From RGIG4074 sp964459165 (GTDB lineage: Bacteria; Bacillota; Clostridia; Christensenellales; Borkfalkiaceae): a stretch of 18,937 bases of DNA. Positions 1 to 7,171 of the stretch are shown here, piece after piece. Below the pieces are notes generated by a model. It saw only the letters and a list, made by a program, of their open reading frames with translations, did no database searches and was not told the origin of the DNA. Both the position numbers and the translations under genes were made by a program. Location of the stretch: assembly GCA_964459165.1 (NCBI GenBank), contig CAYWKM010000034.1, forward strand, positions 1 to 18,937. The letters run 5' to 3'. Numbering within the stretch: the first letter of the stretch is position 1; every line of letters begins with the position of its first letter.

Positions 1-33
1 AAAAAGACGTTCCCCGTTTCAAAACGGAGAACG
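1..33 (-). terminator. Rho-independent terminator after obgE-yhbY
   Basis: Read on the minus strand, a 12-base-pair stem (arms at 22-33 and 8-19, one G-T wobble) is followed by CTTTTT. It lies about 60 bases past the yhbY stop and closes the obgE-yhbY operon. nadD, a common next gene in other Firmicutes, is therefore not directly co-transcribed here. Confidence 0.75.
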
Positions 34-94
34 CCCTCTGTCCTTTTTGTTTTCAATTTTTTCCGAGACTTCACGCTTTACGGCCGCAAAGGGC

Positions 95-388
95 TCAGAT
101 TTCCAAATGGGCGAAACGCTCCCTCGAAGAATAGCGATAGAAAATCGCCTTCCTTCCGATGACGGTCACAAGCTCCGCGCCGAGCGCCTCTTCCGCCTCG
201 CGGGCGATCGACCAAGGATCCTCGCAAGCGGTCTCGAGAATCGCCGCTTTGACGACCTCGTGCGCTTCCAGCGCGTCGTTCATCGACTTTATGACGTTCT
301 CGGTAAGACCTTCCTTGCCGATATGCACGGCGGGCGGAAGGGTGGACGCTATACTTTTTAATTTACTTCTTTGTTTACTTGTCAGCAT
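95..388 (-). CDS. yhbY: YhbY/CRS1 family RNA-binding protein
   Basis: A 97-residue protein with a single CRS1-YhbY (CRM) domain over nearly its whole length. It opens with LTSKQRSKLKSIA, followed by the HIGKEGLTENVI segment, and ends with the typical IGRKAIFYRYSS stretch. Family members bind 23S rRNA in pre-50S particles and assist large-subunit assembly. It follows obgE after 42 bases, a spacing that suggests one transcript; obgE-yhbY is a common Firmicutes pair and both proteins act on the 50S subunit. The ATG at 388 is preceded by GAGG at a rather long spacing of about 12 bases. Length is normal for the family. Nothing suggests damage. Confidence 0.93.
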   Translation of the reverse strand: MLTSKQRSKLKSIASTLPPAVHIGKEGLTENVIKSMNDALEAHEVVKAAILETACEDPWSIAREAEEALGAELVTVIGRKAIFYRYSSRERFAHLEI

Positions 389-430
389 AAATATGTTTTC
401 CTCTTTTTCTGTACGGGTTACGATTACAGG

Positions 431-1720
431 TTACGATACGAAATCGAACTCCACGTTTCCGACGACGACGACGTCTCCCTCCTTGCAGCCCTTCTTTTTC
501 AAGGCGTCGACGACGCCCCGCACGCGCAAGACCTTCTGAAAGTACGCCATGGAATCGGCGTCGTCCAACCGAACGTTGCGGCAGAGCATATCGACGAGAC
601 CGCCGGTCACCTCGTAAACGCCTTCGCTCAAAATCCCGATATCGAATTGCGCGCTGTCGACGACGTTGGAATAAATAAAGTCCTCCTCCGGCTCGACGGG
701 TTCGACGGGAGGAAGCGTTTCAAGCGTTTCCATTATCCCTTTCAACAACGCCTCTTTCCCCTTTCCCGTCGCTGCGGCGAGGGGATAGACGGCGTATCGA
801 TCGCCGTAAACCTCCCGAAAACGCTTTAAATTTTCCTCCGCGCCGACGACGTCGCATTTATTGCAGACGACGATCTGCGGAAGAGCGGCGAGCTTTTCGC
901 TGTACCCCTTCAGCTCTTCGTTGATTTTTACGAAATCTTCTACCGGATCCCTGCCCTCGCAGCCCGAAATATCGACGACGTGACAGAGCATTCTCGTCCT
1001 TTCGATATGACGAAGGAAATCATGTCCGAGCCCCGCGCCGTCGGCGGCGCCCTCGATGAGTCCCGGAATATCCGCCGCCACGAAGGATTGATCGTAAACG
1101 CTTACCACGCCGAGATTGGGCGAAAGGGTGGTAAAAGGATAGTCGGCAATCTTCGGTCTCGCCGCCGAGATCTTAGAGAGAAGCGTGCTCTTGCCCACGT
1201 TCGGGAATCCGATAATCCCCACGTCGGCGATGAGCTTCATTTCGAGGATCACTTCATGCGGCTTCATTTTCTGCCCCTTTTGCGCAAAGTCGGGCGCGTG
1301 CCTGCGGGAGGTGGTGAACCGCACGTTCCCCTTTCCGCCCCTGCCGCCCTGCGCGACGAGAAATTTTTCGCCGTCGCCGAACACGTCGCAGAGAATCTTG
1401 CCCGTCTCGTAATCCTTCACGAGCGTGCCGCACGGAACCTTTAAAAAGACGTCCTCTCCGTTCCTGCCCGTACGCTTATTCGAGCCTCCCCTTTCGCCGT
1501 CGCCCGCCTTAAAGCGACTCTCGTAACGGTAAGAGAGCAGATCGCTTCTATCCTTGTCGCCGACGAAATAAACGTCTCCGCCCTTTCCGCCGTCGCCGCC
1601 GTCGGGTCCGCACGCGGGCTTTCCCTTATACGATTGAAAGGAATTACAGCCGTCGCCGCCGTCGCCCGCCTTTATTTCTATTTTCACCCTGTCGGTGAAC
1701 GCATTTTTTTCCGTCGCCAT
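431..1720 (-). CDS. obgE: Obg-family GTPase, 50S ribosome assembly
   Basis: A 429-residue Obg/CgtA GTPase acting in late 50S assembly and stress signalling in the cytoplasm. Domains in order: glycine-rich Obg fold (about 8-160, with GDGGDG and GGDGGKGGD repeats); G domain with P-loop GFPNVGKS (171-178), switch I around DYPFTTLSPNLG (193-204), DIPGLIEGA (217-225) and NKCD (287-290); and a C-terminal OCT domain (about 345-429), as in the longer Firmicutes form. The ATG at 1720 has GGAGGA seven bases upstream. A consensus-like sigma-A promoter lies just ahead at 1753-1782. Unlike many relatives, it is not directly preceded by rplU-rpmA; a ylmC terminator lies upstream instead, so obgE-yhbY has its own promoter here. 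yhbY follows. Confidence 0.97.
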   Translation of the reverse strand: MATEKNAFTDRVKIEIKAGDGGDGCNSFQSYKGKPACGPDGGDGGKGGDVYFVGDKDRSDLLSYRYESRFKAGDGERGGSNKRTGRNGEDVFLKVPCGTLVKDYETGKILCDVFGDGEKFLVAQGGRGGKGNVRFTTSRRHAPDFAQKGQKMKPHEVILEMKLIADVGIIGFPNVGKSTLLSKISAARPKIADYPFTTLSPNLGVVSVYDQSFVAADIPGLIEGAADGAGLGHDFLRHIERTRMLCHVVDISGCEGRDPVEDFVKINEELKGYSEKLAALPQIVVCNKCDVVGAEENLKRFREVYGDRYAVYPLAAATGKGKEALLKGIMETLETLPPVEPVEPEEDFIYSNVVDSAQFDIGILSEGVYEVTGGLVDMLCRNVRLDDADSMAYFQKVLRVRGVVDALKKKGCKEGDVVVVGNVEFDFVS

Positions 1721-1752
1721 GAAAAATCCTCCGCCTGATCGAAGCTTTTTCC

Positions 1753-1782
1753 ATTATACACAAAAAGGATAAAAAAAGTCAA
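1753..1782 (-). promoter_or_regulatory. Sigma-A promoter of obgE-yhbY
   Basis: On the minus strand TTGACT (1782-1777) and TATAAT (1758-1753) are separated by 18 bases. The -10 ends about 30 bases upstream of the obgE start. The match to the vegetative consensus is 11 of 12 bases, so the operon is probably transcribed in vegetative growth. Confidence 0.8.
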
Positions 1783-1832
1783 TCCAAAACGGGAAGCGTT
1801 TCGCCGTTATTTTTTCTCCCCGCAAACGCTTT

Positions 1833-1866
1833 AAAAAAACGGACGAGGAATTATTCGTAATCCTCG
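1833..1866 (-). terminator. Terminator of ylmC, overlapping its stop codon
   Basis: On the minus strand CGAGGATTA pairs with TAATTCCTCG (one bulged T) around a CGAA tetraloop, then comes a run of seven T after TCCG. The TAA stop of the ylmC gene (1853-1851) lies in the loop-proximal part of the 3' arm, so coding sequence and terminator overlap. Confidence 0.7.
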
Positions 1867-2183
1867 TAGCTGCGTCTGCCGTTATCTTTGGGCGGCGGCG
1901 GGGGCGGAGAGGGATATGTCCTGCAATTTCCTCCCTCCTTCGTCGGTTTCGGCGCGCAGAAAATATCGACCAAAACGGCGTCTTCCCCTATCTTGACGAC
2001 GTTCCTCAAATCGATGAAGAGCTCGCTTTTGAAGAACAAAAACCCTTTTTTTCCGGGAACGACGATCCCCATGACCCTCCCTTCGGGGTACGTAAAGATG
2101 ATATCGGTCGTGCGCCCCAGCTTTTTCCCGTCCTTGATGTTGACGACGTCCTTTTGTTTGATTTCGACAAAACTCGTTTCCAT
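1851..2183 (-). CDS. ylmC: YlmC/YmxH family PRC-barrel protein
   Basis: A 110-residue protein of the YlmC/YmxH family, a small PRC-barrel group conserved in spore-forming Firmicutes and often encoded beside sigG; its biochemical role is not established. The family core runs METSFVEIKQKDVVNI, then GKKLGRTTDI, GRVMGIVVP and FLFFKSELFIDLRNVVKIG. The C-terminus is an extra tail (about 88-110) with six consecutive prolines and a Tyr/Asp/Glu end. The frame stays open far upstream, but the family fold starts at the chosen ATG (2183-2181), so the longer N-terminus is noncoding. No ribosome binding site precedes this start; a -10-like TATATT ends six bases before it, so the mRNA could be leaderless. 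It is divergent from sigG. Confidence 0.85.
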   Translation of the reverse strand: METSFVEIKQKDVVNIKDGKKLGRTTDIIFTYPEGRVMGIVVPGKKGFLFFKSELFIDLRNVVKIGEDAVLVDIFCAPKPTKEGGNCRTYPSPPPPPPKDNGRRSYEDYE

Positions 2184-2342
2184 GCTATCAATATATGTCG
2201 AAAAAGAAAGGAAAAGAATCTTTTCCGTAAAAAAGAGCTCCCGCAGGGCGATGGACTTTTGATAAAGCGAATCGCGCAAAACCCGTCGCCGAATACGCCG
2301 CAAAAAAGGGCTGTAACTTTTTCCGTTCGCCCCGTTTTTTGA

Positions 2343-2372
2343 GAATAATTCCCCTCCGAAAAGAGCATACTC
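2343..2372 (+). promoter_or_regulatory. Sigma-G/F-type promoter of sigG
   Basis: GAATA (2343-2347) and CATACTC (2366-2372) are separated by 18 bases. The Bacillus sigma-G consensus is GMATR, 18 bases, CATHMTA; only the last base of the -10 differs. It sits about 45 bases upstream of the sigG start, which fits forespore expression and self-amplification of sigG. Confidence 0.6.
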
Positions 2373-2414
2373 TTTGATATCCCCGTACATATCCGGAAAG
2401 GAGGATAAGAAAAA

Positions 2415-3188
2415 ATGATGCAGAAGGTTGAAATTTGCGGGGTAGACACGACGGGACTTCCCAAGCTGACGGAAAAAGAGAGCGAAGAGCTGATGCGAAG
2501 GCTGAAAGCGGGCGATAAACAAGCCCGCGATCAGTTTATCGTCGGCAATATGCGGCTGGTCTTATCGCTCGTCAAACGCTTCTGGGCAAAAAACGCCAAC
2601 GCGGACGACGTTTTTCAGGCGGGATGCGTGGGACTCATCAAGGCGATCGACGGCTTCGATTTATCCGTCGGGGTTAAATTTTCGACTTACGGCGTACCGA
2701 TGATCCTCGGAGAAATCAAACGGTATCTGAGGGACGGAAACTCGCTCAGAGTCTCCCGTTCCATCCGCGACACGGCGTATCGCGTCTTAAAGGTGCGCGA
2801 AAGCATCGAAGGGCGAGACGAGAAGGCGACCCTCGACAAGATCGCCGAGGAGATGAACGTCGAACTGCGCGACGTCGTCTATGCGCTCGACGCCATCTCC
2901 GACCCCGTCTCTCTCTACGAGCCCGTATACAATACGTCGGGCGACACGCTCCTCCTGATGGATCAGATTTACGACGAGAAGAACAACGACGAAACGTGGA
3001 CGGAAAAGGTTGCGCTCTCCGACGCGATCAAAAACTTAGAGGAGCGCGAACGCAAAATTCTCTTCCTGCGCTACTACGAAGGAAAGACGCAGACGGAGAT
3101 ATCGGAGGAAGTCGGCATTTCGCAAGCGCAAGTCTCCCGCCTCGAAAAAAACGCCATCAACGAAATCAGGAGCAATTTATACGAATAA
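2415..3188 (+). CDS. sigG: RNA polymerase sporulation sigma factor SigG
   Basis: A 257-residue sigma-70 family protein, matching the late forespore sigma factor in length and sequence. The N-terminal KVEICGVDT (4-12) is a SigG hallmark. Region 2 spans about 40-110 with NMRLVLSLVKRF, DDVFQAGCVGLIKAID and FSTYGVPMILGEI; region 3 follows, with the DPVSLYEP segment; region 4 ends in a helix-turn-helix, TQTEISEEVGISQAQVSRLEK (split at about 225-245). It would direct forespore genes once engulfment is complete. The start is set by a perfect AAAGGAGG (2397-2404) ten bases before the first of two adjacent ATG codons. It stands alone, divergent from ylmC; the sigE and spoIIGA genes that precede sigG in Bacillus are not present upstream. 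A terminator follows six bases after the stop. Confidence 0.95.
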   Translation: MMQKVEICGVDTTGLPKLTEKESEELMRRLKAGDKQARDQFIVGNMRLVLSLVKRFWAKNANADDVFQAGCVGLIKAIDGFDLSVGVKFSTYGVPMILGEIKRYLRDGNSLRVSRSIRDTAYRVLKVRESIEGRDEKATLDKIAEEMNVELRDVVYALDAISDPVSLYEPVYNTSGDTLLLMDQIYDEKNNDETWTEKVALSDAIKNLEERERKILFLRYYEGKTQTEISEEVGISQAQVSRLEKNAINEIRSNLYE

Positions 3189-3189
3189 A

Positions 3190-3226
3190 AAACAAAGCCG
3201 TCGACCCGTTCGACGACTTGCTTTTT
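3190..3226. terminator. Bidirectional terminator between sigG and the response regulator
   Basis: AAAGC (3194-3198) plus CGTCG pair with CGACG and GCTTT (3220-3224), with a four-base bulge ACTT on one side. On the plus strand it ends in TTTTT; on the minus strand it ends in GCTTTGTTTTTT. It can therefore stop sigG transcripts and those of the convergent two-component operon. Confidence 0.6.
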
Positions 3227-3264
3227 ATCCTTCCGCTTCGCCCCTTTCAAAGGAGCCGACTTCA

Positions 3265-3304
3265 AAGCCGCCGGCGACTCAATCGGACGAAGCGGCGGTT
3301 TTTT
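3265..3304 (+). terminator. Second terminator downstream of sigG
   Basis: AAGCCGCCG (3265-3273) pairs with CGGCGGTTT (3293-3301, one G-T pair), followed by T residues to 3304. It backs up the hairpin at 3190-3226 for plus-strand transcripts entering the convergent response regulator gene. Confidence 0.7.
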
Positions 3305-3320
3305 CGCCGCGCGGCAAAAA

Positions 3321-4025
3321 TTATTTTTCCGCTCCGTTCGTGCGGAACATATAGCCCGCCCCCCAAACCGTCTGGATGTATTTGGGGTTGGCGGGATCGC
3401 TCTCCACTTTTTCCCGCAGGCGATTGATATGCACGGCTACGGTGGCGTTGTCGCCCATCGCGTCCATGCCCCACAGCTTTTCGTATAAAAAGTCCCGACT
3501 GAAAACGACGTTCGGATTGTTCATAAAAAAGACGAGAAGCTCGTATTCGCGCTTTTTCAGCTCGATCCTCTTGCCGGATACGGTCGTCTCTCTCGTGGCG
3601 GTATCCACGGAAATCCCGTCTATCGTAATCGTGGAAGCGGGAATTTTTCCCCCCGCCTTCAACCTTGCGTAACGGGTGAGATGCGCCTTGATCCTCGCAA
3701 CGAGGACGCTGGGCGAAAAGGGCTTTTCGATATAATCGTCCGCGCCCACGCCGAGTCCGCGGATCTTGTCGATATCCTCCAATCTCGCCGTGACGATGAG
3801 AATGGGAATGTCCAGCGATTCGCGCAGCGTTTTGCAGATCGTGAACCCGTCGGGTCCGGGCAGCATCAAATCGAGCAGCACCAAATCGTATTCCCCCGAG
3901 AGTCCCTCTTCCAGACCCTTTGCGCCGTCCGTCACGATTTTGACCTGAAACCCCGAAAGTTCGAGATAATCGCGCTCGATTTCGGCGATGCCGATATCGT
4001 CTTCGATGATCAGAATATTATTCAT
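3321..4025 (-). CDS. OmpR/PhoB-family response regulator
   Basis: A 234-residue DNA-binding response regulator. The receiver domain (1-about 120) has the acidic pocket E8-D9-D10, phosphoacceptor D52 in LVLLDLMLPGPDG, T79 and K101 in EKPF. The winged-helix effector domain (about 130-229) ends in VHINRLREKVE and YIQTVWGAGYMF, typical of OmpR/PhoB. It is the last gene of the operon and overlaps the histidine kinase gene by eight bases, so the two are cognate partners. GGAG lies eight bases before the ATG, inside the kinase gene. The signal and target genes cannot be read from the sequence; the linked DUF6625 gene hints at cell-surface adaptation. Confidence 0.95.
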   Translation of the reverse strand: MNNILIIEDDIGIAEIERDYLELSGFQVKIVTDGAKGLEEGLSGEYDLVLLDLMLPGPDGFTICKTLRESLDIPILIVTARLEDIDKIRGLGVGADDYIEKPFSPSVLVARIKAHLTRYARLKAGGKIPASTITIDGISVDTATRETTVSGKRIELKKREYELLVFFMNNPNVVFSRDFLYEKLWGMDAMGDNATVAVHINRLREKVESDPANPKYIQTVWGAGYMFRTNGAEK

Positions 4026-5520
4026 TTTCTTTCTCCGTTTTCGGTAATATGATAATGATCTTCAACCCGTTCGGCCGTACGTTTTCCGCATGGATGCTTC
4101 CCTTCATACGCTTTACCGCATTAGAGGTAATGGCGAGTCCGATGCCGCTGCTGCCGCCGGGATTTCGCCTCGCCTGATCGCTGCGGTAAAAGACCTCGAA
4201 CAGCTTAGATAAGGACTCCTCGCTCACGCCGGGGCCGTCGTCCTTAAAGGACAGAATATAGCGGTTTCCGAATTCCTTCAAAGAAATTTCGAGACGTCCG
4301 ACTTCGTTCTTCTTGTATTTCCACGCGTTGTCGATGATATTGACGAGCGCGCAATGGAGCTGTTCCGGATCGGCGAAAATATAGCCTTCCGCCATTTCCT
4401 TTATTTCGATTTCCAACCCTTTATCCTTATAGTCGGCGGCGACCGCGTCCACGAGCTCCCTGACCTCTTGATCGAGGCGTATGACCTCGGGGATCGTCGG
4501 ATATTCGTTCAGCTCCATCTTCGAGAACATAAACAGTCTGGAAACGAGCTTGATCATATCCGTCGTCTTTTGCTTGATGATTTTCAGATATTTCCCCTTC
4601 GCCTCCTCCGTTTTCGCCACCCCTTCGATGAGTCCGTCGGTGTACGCGCTCACCGAAGTGAGCGGGGAACGCAGATCGTGAGAGATGCTGACGAGCAGTT
4701 CCTTTCGGTTCTCCTCCTGTTTGGCGAGCTGCTCGACGGAAGACTTCAACCGAACCGCCATTTCGTTGAAATCCTCGCAAATGGGAAGAAATTCGTCGTC
4801 CGTGTCGTATTCGATGCGATAATCGTAATCGCCGTCCTGAATCTTATGAACGCCGTAGGAGAGCTTTTCGAGAGGCTCCTCGATGCGTTTAAACACAAAT
4901 TTTGCGAAGAATCTATTGATGACGCCGATGGCTACGATGATTCCGACGATGAGAATAAAAATCGTGACGACGGTAAGGGTGACGAGCTTTCTGATAACGT
5001 ACGAGGGCTGATTGATGTAGATACAGATCTCGTAATTTTCGTCGCCCGAAGCAATCGTCTCCGCATAAAGCTGGCGGTTGCGTTCGTAAATAAACCCGCC
5101 GCCGCCCATCGCGCGGATCGTGTCGGCTAAGACGACGTCTTCCGCTTCGATTTTTCCGTAGGAATAACTGTTTCCCTTTTCGGAACGAATCAACAGACGA
5201 AACTCCTCCTCTTCGAGCGTGTCGGCGAGCTTGGAGAGGATCGCCCCGAATTTTGCGCTCTCCGTCCCCTCGTCGCCCGACGCGATCGCTTCGGAGACGA
5301 GAGAGACGATCTCCTCGCATACGACGAAGTTATCCCGCGTTTCATCCGAATCGCTGTATCTGTCCTTCAACCCCCAAAACCATGCCGTAATGAGAAAGGC
5401 GGCGGCGATGAGAATAGCGATCACGACGGAAATCGCGATCAAAAGACCGTTGGACACCGCGAGACTCCGCTTGATCGTCATATCCTTTTCCGTCGCCTTC
5501 GCTGAAACCTTCTTCCTCAT
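4018..5520 (-). CDS. Membrane sensor histidine kinase
   Basis: A 500-residue transmembrane kinase. After a basic cytoplasmic start there is a membrane helix (about 22-48), an extracellular sensor region (about 50-172) with no recognised fold, a second helix (about 176-200), a HAMP linker (about 203-265), the HisKA dimerisation domain with phosphoacceptor H281 in SISHDLRSPL, and a HATPase_c domain with N-box NIIDNAWK (394-401), DDGPG (427-431) and GGSSGIGLA (455-463). All catalytic motifs are intact. GGAGGA sits just upstream of the ATG at 5520, favouring it over the internal ATG at codon 14. It follows the DUF6625 gene after 30 bases and overlaps its response regulator. The sensor segment is acidic and serine-rich; its ligand is unknown. 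Confidence 0.95.
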   Translation of the reverse strand: MRKKVSAKATEKDMTIKRSLAVSNGLLIAISVVIAILIAAAFLITAWFWGLKDRYSDSDETRDNFVVCEEIVSLVSEAIASGDEGTESAKFGAILSKLADTLEEEEFRLLIRSEKGNSYSYGKIEAEDVVLADTIRAMGGGGFIYERNRQLYAETIASGDENYEICIYINQPSYVIRKLVTLTVVTIFILIVGIIVAIGVINRFFAKFVFKRIEEPLEKLSYGVHKIQDGDYDYRIEYDTDDEFLPICEDFNEMAVRLKSSVEQLAKQEENRKELLVSISHDLRSPLTSVSAYTDGLIEGVAKTEEAKGKYLKIIKQKTTDMIKLVSRLFMFSKMELNEYPTIPEVIRLDQEVRELVDAVAADYKDKGLEIEIKEMAEGYIFADPEQLHCALVNIIDNAWKYKKNEVGRLEISLKEFGNRYILSFKDDGPGVSEESLSKLFEVFYRSDQARRNPGGSSGIGLAITSNAVKRMKGSIHAENVRPNGLKIIIILPKTEKENE

Positions 5521-5550
5521 AAAATCCTCCGCTTTGATTTTCCTCTTGCG

Positions 5551-6531
5551 TCAACGGCTTTTGAACGTCCTGCGGAGTCCGCCGTATATTTTTTTTAATT
5601 TTTTCACGAGCTTTAGGACGATTATTTTTCCCTTCGCCCCCCGATAGAAGAGCTCCGCTCGCCGATACTGTTCCTCGAAGCTCTCTTTGATCCCCTCGTA
5701 ATCGACGTCCTGCGCGTTCGGCTCCGCTTCGGCGGAGAGGGAAAACGCGTTCGGCTTGATATAAAAGCATTCCGAGCCGTAAACGCCCTCTTCTACGCGC
5801 ATCTTTCGCTTCTGCATATGCACGTAAGCGAATTTTTTGTCCTTTTCCGACGAGAATATTTCCCCGTTCTCATAGAAAAAGACATATTCCCTTTCGCTCG
5901 CATCGTGAAAGAGGGTAAATTCGCGCCGCCACGGAAGGACGTCCGCCATGGGGAGAGCCGCCGTTTTGATTCCGTCGTCCAATCTTATTCTCATAGAGCC
6001 GTAAAGCTCGTCGAAGAAGCAGCTCTGCTCCGTCGTGAATACCCGCTTGTAGGATACGGCGGAGCTGGTCGGCAAACGGCTCTTTCTATAAAGTCGCCGC
6101 AAGGCTCTCGTATTCCTTACGAGGGTAAAATGCCCCAACTCTCCGATAAAGTCGCAGGAAAGCGCCTCCTCGGTGATAAACTCGGCGAGATTGCCCCAGA
6201 TGAGATCGATATCGTACCAACCGAAATAGTCGTAGGGAGCAAAATAATCTTCGAAAATTTCGCCGTAAGCAAATTTGTAATCGCAAAGCTTATAGGGAGA
6301 GGTCAGCGTTATTTTGAAAGGGAATTTTTTCTGTATTCGCTCTTTCAGTTCGCCGAAGGGCAATAGGACGATATGCACGTTTTCGGGAACGTCCTTCGCC
6401 TCTTTTACCGTCTCCCGATCGGAAAACAGGAAAAAATCGATCGACGGATTCTTTCCCGCAGACCTCAGCCAAAGCGGAAAATATTCCGGCAGCCTTCCGT
6501 AATAACAGCACGCCGCGGCGAACCTTTTCAT
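5551..6531 (-). CDS. DUF6625 glycosyltransferase-like protein
   Basis: A 326-residue soluble protein that resembles the DUF6625 group, often found among cell-surface polysaccharide genes. The N-terminus MKRFAAACCYYG followed by a D/FFLFSD strand resembles a GT-A nucleotide-binding start. The segment 99-115 (PYDYFGWYDIDLIWGNL) carries a DID triplet (107-109) that could act as the metal- and sugar-nucleotide-binding DxD motif. The C-terminus (about 300-326) is strongly basic and may contact membrane or polymer. GGAGGGG precedes the ATG. It lies between a hairpin at 6549-6581 and the kinase gene, apparently in the same transcript as the two-component system. I cannot name donor or acceptor; transfer of a sugar to a surface polymer is inference. 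Confidence 0.7.
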   Translation of the reverse strand: MKRFAAACCYYGRLPEYFPLWLRSAGKNPSIDFFLFSDRETVKEAKDVPENVHIVLLPFGELKERIQKKFPFKITLTSPYKLCDYKFAYGEIFEDYFAPYDYFGWYDIDLIWGNLAEFITEEALSCDFIGELGHFTLVRNTRALRRLYRKSRLPTSSAVSYKRVFTTEQSCFFDELYGSMRIRLDDGIKTAALPMADVLPWRREFTLFHDASEREYVFFYENGEIFSSEKDKKFAYVHMQKRKMRVEEGVYGSECFYIKPNAFSLSAEAEPNAQDVDYEGIKESFEEQYRRAELFYRGAKGKIIVLKLVKKLKKIYGGLRRTFKSR

Positions 6532-6548
6532 TGCTTCCCCTCCCGTTT

Positions 6549-6581
6549 TTTATGAAAGAACGGACGGCGCGCACGCCGTCC
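6549..6581 (-). terminator. Hairpin between nitroreductase and DUF6625 genes
   Basis: A perfect 8-base-pair stem (GGACGGCG at 6562-6569, CGCCGTCC at 6574-6581) with a four-base loop follows the nitroreductase stop on the minus strand. Its tail is GTTCTTTCATAAA, not a pure T run, so termination may be partial. The same tail recurs at 11482-11495. No clear promoter lies between it and the DUF6625 start, so some readthrough into the downstream genes is likely. Confidence 0.55.
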
Positions 6582-6592
6582 CGCTTCCTCCG

Positions 6593-7120
6593 TCAATCGA
6601 TATGGTAGACGTAGTTCTCTTTTCTGGGCTTCGCCTCCGGTTCTTCGCCGTCCGTATAGCCTAAAAGACAATGTCCGATTCCTTCGTATTCCCCTTCGAT
6701 CCCCAGCGAAGACAAAATTTCCTTTCCCCGTTCGCTCTCGAATTCCTCCTTGGCGCGATGAACCCAGCAGCTCCCCAGCCCCAACGCGTGAGCGGCGAGC
6801 ATCAGGTTGCCCATGACCAAGCTCCCGTCGTATACGTGAACGGGATTGCTCTTATCCGCCAATACGATCAGCACGACGGGCGCGCCGTAAAAGGGGTCTT
6901 TCCCCTCGGGCATTCCCGCTATTTTTGCGTTCAAAGCGGAGAGCTCGTCCCTCGTTTTTTTATCCGTCACGGCGACGATGATCGGGGACTGTCGATTCAT
7001 GCCCGTCGCGGCGTAGGTTCCCGCCTCCGCGACGAGATCGATCAATTCCCTTTTCGGCATATCCGGCTTATAGCTTCTGACGCTTCTTCTCGTTCTGATA
7101 TTTTCTAAAATTTCGTTCAT
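6593..7120 (-). CDS. Nitroreductase family FMN flavoprotein
   Basis: A 175-residue nitroreductase-fold protein, a cytoplasmic FMN-dependent NAD(P)H oxidoreductase; the substrate cannot be assigned. The FMN-phosphate motif TRRSVRSYKP is at 10-19 and the second conserved block, MLAAHALGLGSCWVH, at about 107-121. The size is that of the short single-domain class. The frame has several upstream ATGs; the ATG at 7120 is chosen because GGAGG ends six bases before it, whereas the ATG at 7126 directly abuts GGAGG. A strong promoter lies at 7143-7171. It is the first gene before the hairpin at 6549-6581 and may be partly co-transcribed with the DUF6625 and two-component genes. Confidence 0.92.
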   Translation of the reverse strand: MNEILENIRTRRSVRSYKPDMPKRELIDLVAEAGTYAATGMNRQSPIIVAVTDKKTRDELSALNAKIAGMPEGKDPFYGAPVVLIVLADKSNPVHVYDGSLVMGNLMLAAHALGLGSCWVHRAKEEFESERGKEILSSLGIEGEYEGIGHCLLGYTDGEEPEAKPRKENYVYHID

Positions 7121-7142
7121 GTCCATCCTCCGTTTTCCTTTT

Positions 7143-7171
7143 ATTTTACCATACCGACGGCGAAATGTCAA
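7143..7171 (-). promoter_or_regulatory. Sigma-A promoter of the nitroreductase gene
   Basis: On the minus strand TTGACA (7171-7166), a 17-base spacer and TAAAAT (7148-7143) lie just ahead of the ribosome binding site, giving a very short leader. The -35 is perfect and the -10 matches five of six bases. Confidence 0.8.

Noticed and set aside
1..94. Partial nadD downstream of yhbY
   Set aside because: The segment holds a terminator and shows no nucleotidyltransferase motif.
2184..2522. N-terminal extension of the ylmC frame
   Set aside because: The extra 113 residues have no resemblance to the family and overlap the sigG start and promoter; the conserved fold begins at 2183.
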